Shown here: positions 19,075 through 28,161 of the stretch, one piece after another
Numbering within the stretch: position 1 is the stretch's first letter
Layout of the letters: every line of letters starts with the position of its first letter
Source: Bacteroidales bacterium
Lineage (GTDB): Bacteria; Bacteroidota; Bacteroidia; Bacteroidales; UBA932
Assembly: GCA_023667095.1 (NCBI GenBank)
Contig: JAMPAT010000013.1
Span: 1-59,771, forward strand
Direction: 5' to 3'
DNA: 59,771 nucleotides
The notes under the pieces: generated by a model
The model's input: the letters and a program-made list of their open reading frames with translations, nothing else
Database searches by the model: none
Told to the model about the DNA's origin: nothing
Position numbers and translations under genes: made by a program

Positions 19075-20346
19075 ATGTTGACACTAAAGTTGCTCCGCGA
19101 GAATCCGGAGTTCGTCATCAAGAAGCTTGCAGTCAAGAATTTTGATGCAAAGGAAATTGTAGAAAAGATAAATGCGCTGGACAGCAGCAGACGTGCACTC
19201 CAGACAGAGCTTGACTCATGCCTTGCACAGCAGAACAGGAAGGCTGCCATGATCGGAAGCCTGATGAAAGAGGGCAAGAGGGAAGAGGCTGAGGCTGTAA
19301 AGAAAGAGGTCGCTGCACTAAAGGAGCAGTCGAGGGCTCTCCAGGAGAAGGCAGATGCAAACAATGCAGAGCTGAATTCCCTTATAGTTCTTCTTCCTAA
19401 CATCCCTTGCGACCAGGTCCCTGAGGGTAAAGGTGCCGAGGATAATGTTGTTGTGAAGATGGGCAATGAAATTCCTGAGCTTGGCCCTGATGCATTGCCT
19501 CACTGGGAACTTGCGAAGAAATTCGACATCATTGACTTTGACCTTGGAGTAAAGCTTACAGGAGCCGGTTTCCCTGTATATAAGGGCAAGGGCGCAAGGC
19601 TCCAGAGGGCACTCATCAATTATTTCCTTGACATCAATACAAAGGCTGGATATCTTGAAGTCGAGCCTCCTGTAATGGTGAATGAAGCTTCCGGCTTTGG
19701 TACCGGACAGCTTCCGGACAAGGAGGGTCAGATGTATCATGCCACAATGGACAACTATTATCTTGTCCCGACTGCTGAGGTGCCTGTCACCAACATTTAC
19801 CGTGATGTGATTCTCGGCAACAATGATTTCCCTGTCAAGATGACAGCATATACTCCATGCTTCCGCCGTGAAGCCGGTTCGTATGGAAAGGATGTACGTG
19901 GACTTAACCGCCTGCATCAGTTCGACAAGGTAGAGATTGTACGTATAGAGAAACCGGAGAATTCGTATGCAGCCCTTGATGAAATGATTGCACATGTGGA
20001 GGGTATTGTGGAGAGCCTCGGACTTCCATACAGGATTCTCCGTCTGTGTGGTGGTGACATGAGCTTCACTTCTGCAATTACATATGACTTTGAGGTATAT
20101 TCTGCAGCACAGGGACGCTGGCTGGAGATCAGCTCAGTCTCAAACTTCGAGTCATATCAGGCAAACCGTCTCAAGCTTCGTTACAAGGATGCTGATGGAA
20201 AGACCCAGCTTGCACACACTCTCAACGGTTCTTCACTTGCGCTTCCACGTGTTGTGGCGGCATTGCTTGAAAACAACCAGAAGGACGGCAAGATTGTCAT
20301 TCCTGAGGCTCTCCGTCCTTACACTGGTTTTGATGCAATAGACTAA
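19075..20346 (+). CDS. serS: Seryl-tRNA synthetase
   Basis: 423 residues, standard for class II SerRS, which charges tRNA-Ser and tRNA-Sec. The N-terminal antiparallel coiled-coil arm that grips the tRNA long variable arm occupies about 25-105 (Lys/Glu/Ala-rich heptads). Class II motifs: motif 1 near the dimer interface (ALINYFLDIN, GYLEVEPPVMV), TAEVPVTNIYRD, motif 2 with CFRREAGSYGKDVRGLNRLHQFDKVE (read in parts), and motif 3 near the end with LNGSSLALPRVVAALLENNQ. RBS is poor (AAATTTAAAGATATG), as usual in this phylum. ruvC follows after 64 bp. Confidence 0.98.
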   Translation: MLTLKLLRENPEFVIKKLAVKNFDAKEIVEKINALDSSRRALQTELDSCLAQQNRKAAMIGSLMKEGKREEAEAVKKEVAALKEQSRALQEKADANNAELNSLIVLLPNIPCDQVPEGKGAEDNVVVKMGNEIPELGPDALPHWELAKKFDIIDFDLGVKLTGAGFPVYKGKGARLQRALINYFLDINTKAGYLEVEPPVMVNEASGFGTGQLPDKEGQMYHATMDNYYLVPTAEVPVTNIYRDVILGNNDFPVKMTAYTPCFRREAGSYGKDVRGLNRLHQFDKVEIVRIEKPENSYAALDEMIAHVEGIVESLGLPYRILRLCGGDMSFTSAITYDFEVYSAAQGRWLEISSVSNFESYQANRLKLRYKDADGKTQLAHTLNGSSLALPRVVAALLENNQKDGKIVIPEALRPYTGFDAID

Positions 20347-20410
20347 CCTGCTCCGGTGGCTGGCTGAAAGTTCGCTTTCGGGACACACCTGCCGGATGTA
20401 AGATTGTTTT

Positions 20411-20965
20411 ATGAAAGACAAGACAATATTAGGAATTGACCCCGGAACCAATATCCTTGGTTACGGGGTTATCCATGTTGATTCAAAAGGGCCGCATTAT
20501 GTGGACATGGGAGTGTTTGATCTCCGCAAGATAAAGGACCCTTTCGAGAAGCTTGCGAACATATATGCCGGGGTCGATGAGATACTTGAGACAATGAAAC
20601 CTGATGAACTGGCCGTGGAGTCACCGTTCTACGGCAAGAACGCCCAGGTTATACTGAAGCTCGGGAGAGCACAGGGGGCAGCAATTACAGCTGCCACAAT
20701 AAGGGGAATCCCTGTGTCCGAATATGCCCCGAGAAAGGCAAAGATTGCAATATGCGGGAATGGGGCTGCATCGAAGGAACAGGTATGCACCATGATACAG
20801 AAGACTCTGAATGTGCATCTGGACCCCAAATACCTGGATGCAACTGATGCCCTTGCGATAGCGCTTTGCCATTATTATGAGCAGTCAAGTCCGCTTGCGG
20901 GGATAGGGGGGAAGTCCGATTGGAAGAAATTCCTGGAGGAGAATCCTGACCGTATAAAAAAATAG
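20411..20965 (+). CDS. ruvC: Holliday junction resolvase RuvC
   Basis: 184 residues. A dimeric RNase H-fold endonuclease that cuts Holliday junctions after RuvAB branch migration. The acidic catalytic residues are in ILGIDPGTNILGYG (Asp10), LAVESPFYGKN (Glu), and near the C-terminus LDATDALAIALCHYY (two Asp). Also seen: LGRAQGAAITAA and EYAPRKAKIAICGNGAASKEQV, typical of the family. A terminator follows. Confidence 0.97.
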   Translation: MKDKTILGIDPGTNILGYGVIHVDSKGPHYVDMGVFDLRKIKDPFEKLANIYAGVDEILETMKPDELAVESPFYGKNAQVILKLGRAQGAAITAATIRGIPVSEYAPRKAKIAICGNGAASKEQVCTMIQKTLNVHLDPKYLDATDALAIALCHYYEQSSPLAGIGGKSDWKKFLEENPDRIKK

Positions 20966-21026
20966 GAAAAAATATCCCTGTGCCTTAAACCTTTGGGGAG
21001 AGACAGTGTCTAACTCTCCGTATGTT

Positions 21027-21046
21027 ATCCGCCAAGGCGGATTTTT
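21027..21046 (+). terminator. Short terminator after ruvC
   Basis: ATCCG-CCAAGG-CGGAT stem-loop followed by TTTTTG, 60 bp after ruvC and 35 bp before the next gene. Confidence 0.6.
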
Positions 21047-21077
21047 GTGTGTATTCTAAACTTGTAAACGCTATTGA

Positions 21078-24000
21078 ATGATGGGAGAAAGGATTTCTGC
21101 CGTGTTGCCCAGGCTGGCCTTTGTGCTGGCTGTTCTTTTGTTATCTGTCCCTATGTATGCCCAGGGCGTCTCTGTCAAGGTGGTGCTGTCTGATGAAAAG
21201 ACAGGGGCACCTGTCGGCTTTGCCACGGTTTCGCTGATTGAGGAGGGGACATCCAAAGCCTATAAATATGTATTGAGTACAGCCGAGGGAGTGGCGGAGT
21301 TTACCGGAGTAAAGAGAGGCAGCTTCAAGCTTAAGGCTGAACTGATGGGATATAAGGCGTATGAGGTCGCCGTGAAGGTTGAGGGTAAGGCCATAGATCT
21401 CGGTACTGTCAAGATGGGGGAGGATGTCCAGGTGCTTGATGCAGCGAAAGTCTCCGCCGTCGGAAACCCGATTGTAGTGAAGAAGGATACCATAGAATAT
21501 AACGCATCCTCATTCAAGACCACAGATAACGACATGCTGGAGGAACTCCTGAAGAAGCTGCCAGGTGTAGAGGTAGGAAGTGACGGAAGCATTACAGCCA
21601 ATGGCGAGACAATCACTAAGATAACAATCGACGGGAAGACTTTCTTCCTTGATGACCCTCAGCTGGCCAGCAAGAACATACCGGCGAAGATTATCGAGAA
21701 GGTAAAGGTCGTGGAAAAGAAGTCGGAACAGGCTCAGTTTACAGGTATCGATGACGGTGAGGAGGAGACAGTGATTGACCTTTCCCTCCGTCCTGGAATG
21801 ATGAAGGGGTGGTTCGGAAATGTCCAGGCAGGCGGTGGACATGACCTGCAGCAGGCATGGCAGGACGGTGACTGGAGATACCAGGGGGCTGCAATGGTAG
21901 GCCGGTTTACAGACAGGAGCCAGCTGAGCATAATCCTCAATGGAAACAATACCAACAACCGTGGCTTCAACGATATGGCCGGCAGTATGATGTCTTCAAT
22001 GAGAGGTGGAGGAATGGGCCGCGGGACCGGAGGATGGGGAGGCAACAGCGGTATCACTACTTCATGGATGGGAGGAGTGAACGGAGCATGGACACTGCTT
22101 GACGGTGACATGGATCTCGGAGGGAACTACCTGTACAACGGCTCAATGAAATCCCTGCTTGAAAAGAGCGACAAGATTACATATCTTGACAACGGAGACC
22201 AGCTCATATATAATAACGGTGGGCCTCAGAGCTATGGAAGGAACAATGGCTACGGATATAGCAATACAAATACCCAGGGACACCGTTTCGGAGTCCGCCT
22301 TGAACATAAGTTCAGCAAGAATACATCAATCATTTTCGAACCGCAGGTGAATTTCGGCAATGGAAGCTATAGCGAATATTCTGACTTCACTACAAGGAGG
22401 CTTTCAGCAGAAACGGGTGATACCCTTATGACAAATGACGGTTTCAATTCGACAATGGGCAACAACCGCAACTGGTCTACAAGCGGATTCCTGCTTTTCC
22501 GCCAGAGGTTTGGCAAGCCTGGCAGGACGATATCGGCAAATGTAAGGTACAGCTTTTCAGGCAACAGCCTGAGGGATGCGTTGAACCAGTCCATGACACG
22601 GAACTATGATGAGGCAGGCAATGTCCTTATTGATGAAAACGGGAATCCGGTGGCGGACATCGTAAACCAGAGGATAGACCGGGTCAGCAACAGCCAGTCC
22701 ATCAATGCGAGGGTTTCATATACGGAGCCTCTTGGACATGACCTCTATCTTGAGGCTTCCTATAACTATAACTGGGCCAGGAACTATAGTGACAAGGATG
22801 CCTATAATTCCGGATTATCCGGAAGCAATCCATTTGTTGCCGGCTGGGGAGGATATGTACGTGATGGTGAATTGCCGGACCCGACATTTTCCAGTGAAAT
22901 CACCAACATCAGCCAGAACCATAATGCCGGGCTTAACCTCCAGTACCAGAAAGGCAAGCTGAGGGTACAGGTGGGGGCTTCCATGCAGCCTACGACAACG
23001 CACAACAGGACAGAGGCCAACAATGAACTGATTGATACTGCATACACTGTATGGAACTGGGCACCCCAGGCGATGCTCAGCTATGAATTCAATGACAATT
23101 CGGATATACGCTTCTTCTACAGGGGACGCTCTTCGCAGCCGTCAACCTCACAGCTGATGCCTGTTCCGGACAACTCTGACCCTCTTAACGTGTCTTTCGG
23201 TAACCCTTATCTGAAACCTTATTTCAACCATAATCTCAGGGGGCATTTCGGATATACCAACAAGCAGACATTCTTCTCCATAAGGGGACGCTTCGGTGCA
23301 GGAATCGTGCAGAACCCTATTACAAGCGCACTCTGGTACGGTGACAATGGAGCACAGTACACAATGCCTCTGAACGGTCCTGCAAGCGGGAACGGGAGCA
23401 TTGACTTCTTCCTCAATTCACCGATTGCAAAGTCAAACTTCTCGATAATGAACTTCTTCCGCAGCAGCTACAGCCAGTCTGCATCATATATCGGAAAGAC
23501 AGCGCTCCATACGGAAGACTACTATGACCATGAGAGTGCGGAGTTCAATTACGACCAGTTCAATGCAGATTTCTTCAACCATTCTGCTGCAGGGTCCAGG
23601 AAACTGGATTTTGATGAATATTTCACGACAAACACTATCCAGAATGTTAACTTCACTGAGAGGCTTTCACTGAAATATACTTGTGACATAGTTGAGCTTA
23701 ACCTTGGAGGAAGGACTACATACAACAAGAGCTGGTACACAGTCCAGGCTTCGCAGAAAGCCCGCTGGAACAACCAGGCAAGCTTCTCCATGAACTGGAC
23801 AATACCTGGAGGGGTCAATCTTTCTTCCGACATCAACTACAACTGGTACCGTGGATATACAACTCCGCAGGAGGATGAATATGTATGGAATGCAGAAATA
23901 TCCAAACTGCTCTTCAAGAATCAGTTCACACTTTCACTAAAGGCTTACGATATACTGAACCAGTCCAAGAACCTGTCGATTACAGATGCTTCCAACTACC

Positions 24001-24149
24001 ATCAGGAAATCAGGAACAACACGCTTGGACGCTATATAATCCTGTCTCTTACCTACCGTTTCGGAAACTTCGGAAAGGCAGGGCAGAACATGAGGCGTGG
24101 CCCTGGCGGTCCCGGAGGCGGACCGATGGGACCTCCTCCGGGAAGGTAG
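21078..24149 (+). CDS. Outer membrane beta-barrel protein (TonB-receptor-like)
   Basis: 1023 residues. Signal peptide about 1-29 (LAFVLAVLLLSVPMYAQG). Residues about 33-115 form a carboxypeptidase-regulatory-like beta-sandwich (VVLSDEKTGAPVGFATVSL...). A plug-like segment follows: DTIEYNASSFKTTDNDMLEE, LLKKLPGVEVGSDGSITANG, ITIDGKTFFLDD, typical of the Bacteroidota outer-membrane beta-barrel family related to TonB-dependent receptors. The rest is aromatic- and Asn-rich barrel ending in SLTYRFGNFG. There are two Gly-rich stretches, one inside (MRGGGMGRGTGGWGGNSG around 310) and a C-terminal tail GGPGGGPMGPPPGR beyond the last strand, so the terminal beta-signal is not at the extreme end. Ligand unknown. 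There is no SusD partner next to it. Confidence 0.88.
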   Translation: MMGERISAVLPRLAFVLAVLLLSVPMYAQGVSVKVVLSDEKTGAPVGFATVSLIEEGTSKAYKYVLSTAEGVAEFTGVKRGSFKLKAELMGYKAYEVAVKVEGKAIDLGTVKMGEDVQVLDAAKVSAVGNPIVVKKDTIEYNASSFKTTDNDMLEELLKKLPGVEVGSDGSITANGETITKITIDGKTFFLDDPQLASKNIPAKIIEKVKVVEKKSEQAQFTGIDDGEEETVIDLSLRPGMMKGWFGNVQAGGGHDLQQAWQDGDWRYQGAAMVGRFTDRSQLSIILNGNNTNNRGFNDMAGSMMSSMRGGGMGRGTGGWGGNSGITTSWMGGVNGAWTLLDGDMDLGGNYLYNGSMKSLLEKSDKITYLDNGDQLIYNNGGPQSYGRNNGYGYSNTNTQGHRFGVRLEHKFSKNTSIIFEPQVNFGNGSYSEYSDFTTRRLSAETGDTLMTNDGFNSTMGNNRNWSTSGFLLFRQRFGKPGRTISANVRYSFSGNSLRDALNQSMTRNYDEAGNVLIDENGNPVADIVNQRIDRVSNSQSINARVSYTEPLGHDLYLEASYNYNWARNYSDKDAYNSGLSGSNPFVAGWGGYVRDGELPDPTFSSEITNISQNHNAGLNLQYQKGKLRVQVGASMQPTTTHNRTEANNELIDTAYTVWNWAPQAMLSYEFNDNSDIRFFYRGRSSQPSTSQLMPVPDNSDPLNVSFGNPYLKPYFNHNLRGHFGYTNKQTFFSIRGRFGAGIVQNPITSALWYGDNGAQYTMPLNGPASGNGSIDFFLNSPIAKSNFSIMNFFRSSYSQSASYIGKTALHTEDYYDHESAEFNYDQFNADFFNHSAAGSRKLDFDEYFTTNTIQNVNFTERLSLKYTCDIVELNLGGRTTYNKSWYTVQASQKARWNNQASFSMNWTIPGGVNLSSDINYNWYRGYTTPQEDEYVWNAEISKLLFKNQFTLSLKAYDILNQSKNLSITDASNYHQEIRNNTLGRYIILSLTYRFGNFGKAGQNMRRGPGGPGGGPMGPPPGR

Positions 24150-24261
24150 CGGATACGGCTCCTCAATGGCCAAGAGGTTAAATATAGAGACAATCGGGTG
24201 TACATCATGCAGATGGGTATGCCCGATGGCTGCTGGTCAGAAGACATGGAAAGCACAATCC

Positions 24262-25377
24262 CTATTCCAGTTCAGGAGTGAGGTTCTGTGCGTATTTGCG
24301 CCATTTGTCAATGAGTGCCTGCATGTCGTCCGGGATAGGGGAGTCGAACTGCAGATGCTCCTTGGTGCGCGGATGGATGAATCCAAGTGTCTTGGCATGG
24401 AGTGCCTGCCGCGGAAGAATCTTGAAACAGTTCTCTATGAACTGGCGGTATTTCGCATATATTGTCCCCTTGCGGATTTCAGAGCCGTCATACCGTTCGT
24501 CATTGAACAGTGGATGCCCGATATAGTTGAAGTGAACGCGGATCTGATGCGTGCGTCCTGTCTCCAGCCTGCATTCCACGACAGTCACATATCCGAAACG
24601 CTCCAGCACCCTGTAGTGTGTGACAGCATGTTTCCCGTGGTCTCCGTCAGGGAAGACCTTGAAACGCATCCTGTCGTTAGGGTCGCGTCCGATATTTCCT
24701 GTTATGGTGCCCTCGTCTTCCTTTACATTGCCCCATACTATTGCCACATAGCGGCGCTCTATCGAGTGCACAAAGAACTGCTTTGCAAGGTCAAGCTGGG
24801 ACTCATCGTTCTTTGCCACAACCAGCAGTCCGGATGTGTCCTTGTCAATGCGGTGCACAAGGACTCCCATCCTTTCATCCTGAGCATCAGCACCCTGGCT
24901 GATGCCAAGATGGAATGCAAGTGCATTTACAAGAGTGCCGCTGAAATGTCCATGGCCGGGATGCACAACCAGTCCTGCCGGCTTGTTGAGTACAAGCAGG
25001 TCATCGTCCTCATAGACAATGTCAAGGGGGATATTCTCAGGAAGGATCTCCAGCCCGCGTCTCTGGTAAGGCATCACAAAAGTGACGACATCACCGGGAC
25101 GTATGACACAGTTGGCCTTGGCGACCTTGCCGTTCACCCTTATGTATTCCTGCTTTATGGCCAGCTGGATACGGTGGCGTGAAGTATATTCCATGTGTGT
25201 CGCGAGATATTTGTCGACACGCATGGGAGCCTGTCCTTTGTCTATGTCGAACCTGTAGTGTTCGAACATCTCCTGCTGTCCGTCCTCGAATGCATCTTCA
25301 TCTTCGTCTATTGCAGGGTCGAATCCCTCTGCTTCTTCATCATCAAAGCCAATATATCTGTCTGCTGGATTTGTCAT
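24262..25377 (-). CDS. RluA/RluD-family 23S rRNA pseudouridine synthase
   Basis: 371 residues. N-terminal acidic stretch (FDDEEAEGFDPAIDEDEDAF), then an S4 RNA-binding domain (MRVDKYLATHMEYTSRHRIQLAI, VRVNGK-like, VIRPGDVV), then the catalytic domain with IVYEDDDLLVLNKPAGLVVHP, VHRIDKDTSGLLVVAKND holding the catalytic Asp, and GRTHQIRVHFNYIGHPL. The target is probably large-subunit rRNA as for RluD (helix 69), inferred from the S4 + RluA layout. It ends the minus-strand operon that also has the PASTA protein (13-bp gap) and the DUF362 protein. Confidence 0.92.
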   Translation of the reverse strand: MTNPADRYIGFDDEEAEGFDPAIDEDEDAFEDGQQEMFEHYRFDIDKGQAPMRVDKYLATHMEYTSRHRIQLAIKQEYIRVNGKVAKANCVIRPGDVVTFVMPYQRRGLEILPENIPLDIVYEDDDLLVLNKPAGLVVHPGHGHFSGTLVNALAFHLGISQGADAQDERMGVLVHRIDKDTSGLLVVAKNDESQLDLAKQFFVHSIERRYVAIVWGNVKEDEGTITGNIGRDPNDRMRFKVFPDGDHGKHAVTHYRVLERFGYVTVVECRLETGRTHQIRVHFNYIGHPLFNDERYDGSEIRKGTIYAKYRQFIENCFKILPRQALHAKTLGFIHPRTKEHLQFDSPIPDDMQALIDKWRKYAQNLTPELE

Positions 25378-25390
25378 TGTGCCGGCAAAT

Positions 25391-26200
25391 TTATTCTATG
25401 GTGATTTCTGGTTCCTTCCTTACTGGAACCCTGTTTTTGTCCTTTGTAAGATAGAGTGTTACAGGACTTCCCATTCTGAGGGGATCTTCGGACATCTCCG
25501 GTACCTGCCTGTATACAACAGCATCAAGTGAATCTGAATAGTCCTTGACTGTCTTGTCGAAATACAATTTGTCAACATTGAGCGAATGGTCGTGAATGGC
25601 GTCAATCGCATTCATGTATCTCGAGCCTACTATATAAGGTACATATGTCGTGTTGTCCATGCTGTTCAGCCCGACAACAAGGTCAATTATGGATTCGCTT
25701 TCAATCTTTTTGCCAGGCTCTATCTCTGAACTGTTATACAGCTGGCTTATCACATTGTTGGTCGCTATGTCGTTGACATAGATTAGCTTTCCAAGTACAA
25801 GCCCCCTTGACAGCAGCTCTGCCTTTGCCTGTCTCATCGAATATCCGACAAGGTTCGGCATAGTTACATTCTTTGGCGTTACGGCATTGATTGTCAACAT
25901 TATCCTCCTGCCTTTCTTGACATGGCTCCCAGCCCCTGGAATATGCCTGTAGACAGCTCCGCGCTCCATTCTCTTGATATAGACTGAGTCTGTAACCTCA
26001 ATTGTCATCTCGTTCTGGGCGGCAATTCTCCTTGCCTCTGCCACAGTCATGTTGGTGAAGTCCGGCACAGTGATTTCCTTGTTGTGCCTTGTAACGGTAT
26101 TCAGCAGTATCTGTGCACCGCCGATAAGCACGGCCATGAGCAACGCGGCCAAAAGGAGATTCTTTACAATCCAGTTGCTGAAAAAGCTTTTTATACCCAT
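25391..26200 (-). CDS. PASTA-domain membrane protein
   Basis: 269 residues. A short cytosolic N-terminus, one transmembrane helix about 15-35 (LLLAALLMAVLIGGAQILL), then three PASTA repeats outside the membrane: VPDFTNMTVAEARRIA, MPNLVGYSMRQAKAEL and VPYIVGSRYMNAIDAI start them. PASTA modules bind muropeptides or cell-wall precursors in Ser/Thr kinases and PBPs. No kinase or transpeptidase domain is present, so this is a stand-alone sensor/binder. Its position between a DUF362 protein (16-bp gap) and the pseudouridine synthase is conserved in Bacteroidales as far as I recall. The role is unknown. Confidence 0.9.
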   Translation of the reverse strand: MGIKSFFSNWIVKNLLLAALLMAVLIGGAQILLNTVTRHNKEITVPDFTNMTVAEARRIAAQNEMTIEVTDSVYIKRMERGAVYRHIPGAGSHVKKGRRIMLTINAVTPKNVTMPNLVGYSMRQAKAELLSRGLVLGKLIYVNDIATNNVISQLYNSSEIEPGKKIESESIIDLVVGLNSMDNTTYVPYIVGSRYMNAIDAIHDHSLNVDKLYFDKTVKDYSDSLDAVVYRQVPEMSEDPLRMGSPVTLYLTKDKNRVPVRKEPEITIE

Positions 26201-26216
26201 ATATATTGCTTGATAT

Positions 26217-27341
26217 CTATTTGACTGTTATAAGTTCATACTCCATGTGCCCAAGTCCGATTTTTTCTCCATGGCGGACTCCAGCCTCCCAGTTTGTGTC
26301 GGGATGTACGATGTGGAACTTGTCCTCACCCTTGTGGTGATGATGCTCACCGTGCTCCTTGTCCGTAATGGCATTCCCGGACAGGGTAGGGGCAGCCTTC
26401 ACGAGATCTGCACAGGCGCAGTCGAGGGCGACAGGGTCGAATGATGCGGCGATTCCGAGGTCCGGGACAATGGCTGCATCGTTGTGGTTCCAGCAGTCGC
26501 AGTTCGGAGATACGTTCATTATGAAGCTTATGTGAAAATTAGGCTTGTCCTTCACGACTGCCAGTGCATATTCGGCAATCTTGTAGTTCAGGGTCTCCGA
26601 TGTGTCATAGTCCTTGACAACGGCGGCATCGTGCTGGCATACTGCCACGCACTGTCCGCACCCGACACATTTTCCATAGTCTATGTGGGCTTTCCTGTCA
26701 GTTACGGTAATGGCATTGTGACGGCAATATTTTTCGCATATCCTGCATCCGATGCAGTTTTCTTCATTTATGCATGGCTGTGATGAGGAATGAAGCTCAA
26801 GCTTTCCTCCTACACTGGCAGAACCCATTCCGAGATTCTTCAGGGCACCGCCGAATCCGCTCTGCTCATGTCCCTTGAAATGGTTCATGGATATGATGAT
26901 GTCCGCATCTGCAATGGCGGCACCTATTTTAGGTGACGGGCAGAATTCTCCGCCGGATGGTACTTCCTTGTAGTCTGTTCCCTTGAGGCCGTCTGCTATA
27001 ATGACATCTGCATGTGCGGAAATCCTGTTGAAGCCGTTGTCCATTGCTGTATCCAGGTGGTCTACGGCATTTGAACGTCCTCCTGAATAGAGTGTGTTGC
27101 TGTCAGTGAGGAAGACTTTTCCTCCAAGTTCCCTGACAATGTCTACAATCCTGGCTGCGTAGTTCGGCCTGATATAGGCCAGGTTTCCAGGTTCACCGAA
27201 ATGGATCTTGATGGCAGTGAACTTGCCGTCAAAGCCGATGCTTTCTATCCCCGCCCTCTTTACAAGCCTTGAAAGCTTTGTCAGCATATCATTCCCTGGT
27301 GTCGTACGCAGGTCTGTAAAATAAACTTTAGACTTATCCAT
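26217..27341 (-). CDS. DUF362 domain protein with two 4Fe-4S clusters
   Basis: 374 residues. The N-terminal DUF362 part (GFDGKFTAIKIHFGEPGN, VFLTDSNTLYSGGRSNA, IISMNHFKGHEQSGFGGALKNLGMGS) is followed near residues 190-245 by two ferredoxin motifs CIGCRICEKYC and CVGCGQCVAVC, each with the fourth Cys. A His-rich stretch EHGEHHHHKGED lies close to the C-terminus and could bind metal. The function of DUF362 is not established; redox or metal-linked roles are suggested by the clusters. It is first in the operon with the PASTA protein and the RluD-type synthase; the LysE gene ends 43 bp upstream, on the same strand. Confidence 0.88.
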   Translation of the reverse strand: MDKSKVYFTDLRTTPGNDMLTKLSRLVKRAGIESIGFDGKFTAIKIHFGEPGNLAYIRPNYAARIVDIVRELGGKVFLTDSNTLYSGGRSNAVDHLDTAMDNGFNRISAHADVIIADGLKGTDYKEVPSGGEFCPSPKIGAAIADADIIISMNHFKGHEQSGFGGALKNLGMGSASVGGKLELHSSSQPCINEENCIGCRICEKYCRHNAITVTDRKAHIDYGKCVGCGQCVAVCQHDAAVVKDYDTSETLNYKIAEYALAVVKDKPNFHISFIMNVSPNCDCWNHNDAAIVPDLGIAASFDPVALDCACADLVKAAPTLSGNAITDKEHGEHHHHKGEDKFHIVHPDTNWEAGVRHGEKIGLGHMEYELITVK

Positions 27342-27384
27342 AATATTATAGCATTGAATTGGTTTTGTCTTTTGCAGCTGCTTC

Positions 27385-28032
27385 CTACCGCAATGGCAGG
27401 CCCTGGAATATGACCCTGTAGAGGCCTTCTCCGAGCAAGGCTATCCCGATGATTATCACTATAGCCCCTGTTATCCTGTTTATCCAGAGGATGGTGCGCA
27501 TCTTGAACTTTTTCCTGAAATGGTCAAGCAATGCCGTTACTCCGAACCACCATACGGCAGCACCTGCGCTGACAGACAGTATGACAGGCAGCATGCTCCA
27601 GTCCTCCTTGTCCGGTGAACCTATTCCGAAGAATGCAAACAGGGTGAAAATCACAAGGATGGCTCCTGGGTTTGACAGACCCATCATAAGCGACTGCAGG
27701 AAATCCTTTACTGAGATGCTTGATACGGTATCTGACCTGAGTTTACGGAACGGGTTGGAGGTTGTCATGCTCCAGCCGAGTATCGCCACGATGATTCCTC
27801 CAACAATGAAGATCAGCTCCTTGTGGCTTGCCATGAATTCCTGGGCAAAGGTCAGTGCAAACAATGCTATAATTGCGAATATGGTGTCAACTATGCAGGC
27901 TCCCATTCCGGTTATGAATCCGGCTTTCCTGCCTTTGCTCAATGTCTTCTGCACGACAAGTATAGCTATCGGTCCTATCGGTGCCGATGCACATATCCCT
28001 ATAATGAATCCCTTTATGATGTCTATAAGCAT
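27385..28032 (-). CDS. LysE-family amino-acid exporter
   Basis: 215 residues and about six hydrophobic helices. Family signature in the first helix: GFIIGICASAPIGPIAILVVQKTLSKGRKAG, read in parts; then TGMGACIVDTIFAIIALFAL, MGLSNPGAILVIFTLFAFFG and a C-terminal TGAIVIIIGIALLGEGL. LysE/RhtB proteins export basic or neutral amino acids; the substrate is unknown. Start 28032 (MLIDIIKGF) is used rather than 28059 because the -7 box at 28072-28065 would initiate transcription at about 28058. Confidence 0.88.
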   Translation of the reverse strand: MLIDIIKGFIIGICASAPIGPIAILVVQKTLSKGRKAGFITGMGACIVDTIFAIIALFALTFAQEFMASHKELIFIVGGIIVAILGWSMTTSNPFRKLRSDTVSSISVKDFLQSLMMGLSNPGAILVIFTLFAFFGIGSPDKEDWSMLPVILSVSAGAAVWWFGVTALLDHFRKKFKMRTILWINRITGAIVIIIGIALLGEGLYRVIFQGLPLR

Positions 28033-28064
28033 ATATCTGTTCCTTTCGCAAAAAAGCAATCCTG

Positions 28065-28072
28065 CAAAAATA
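28065..28072 (-). promoter_or_regulatory. -7 box of LysE-family gene
   Basis: TATTTTTG on the minus strand, only 14 bp from the divergent lnt -7 box. Confidence 0.5.
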
Positions 28073-28085
28073 CTAAATTAATTCT

Positions 28086-28093
28086 TATATTTG
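28086..28093 (+). promoter_or_regulatory. -7 box of lnt
   Basis: TATATTTG on the plus strand; leader about 60 nt to the ATG at 28162. The -33 element is weak. Confidence 0.5.
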
Positions 28094-28161
28094 CCCCTAT
28101 GAAAGGCTAAAGTTTCATCTTGGTGGGACATATATTGCCTGACTTGGAAATCCGGTATATT

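Noticed and set aside
19318..19995. Minus-strand frame of 225 codons inside serS
   Set aside because: Shadow of serS with no promoter, SD or domain.
24097..25182. Plus-strand frame of 361 codons covering the RluD-type gene
   Set aside because: Starts inside the beta-barrel gene and mirrors the real pseudouridine synthase gene; no family match.
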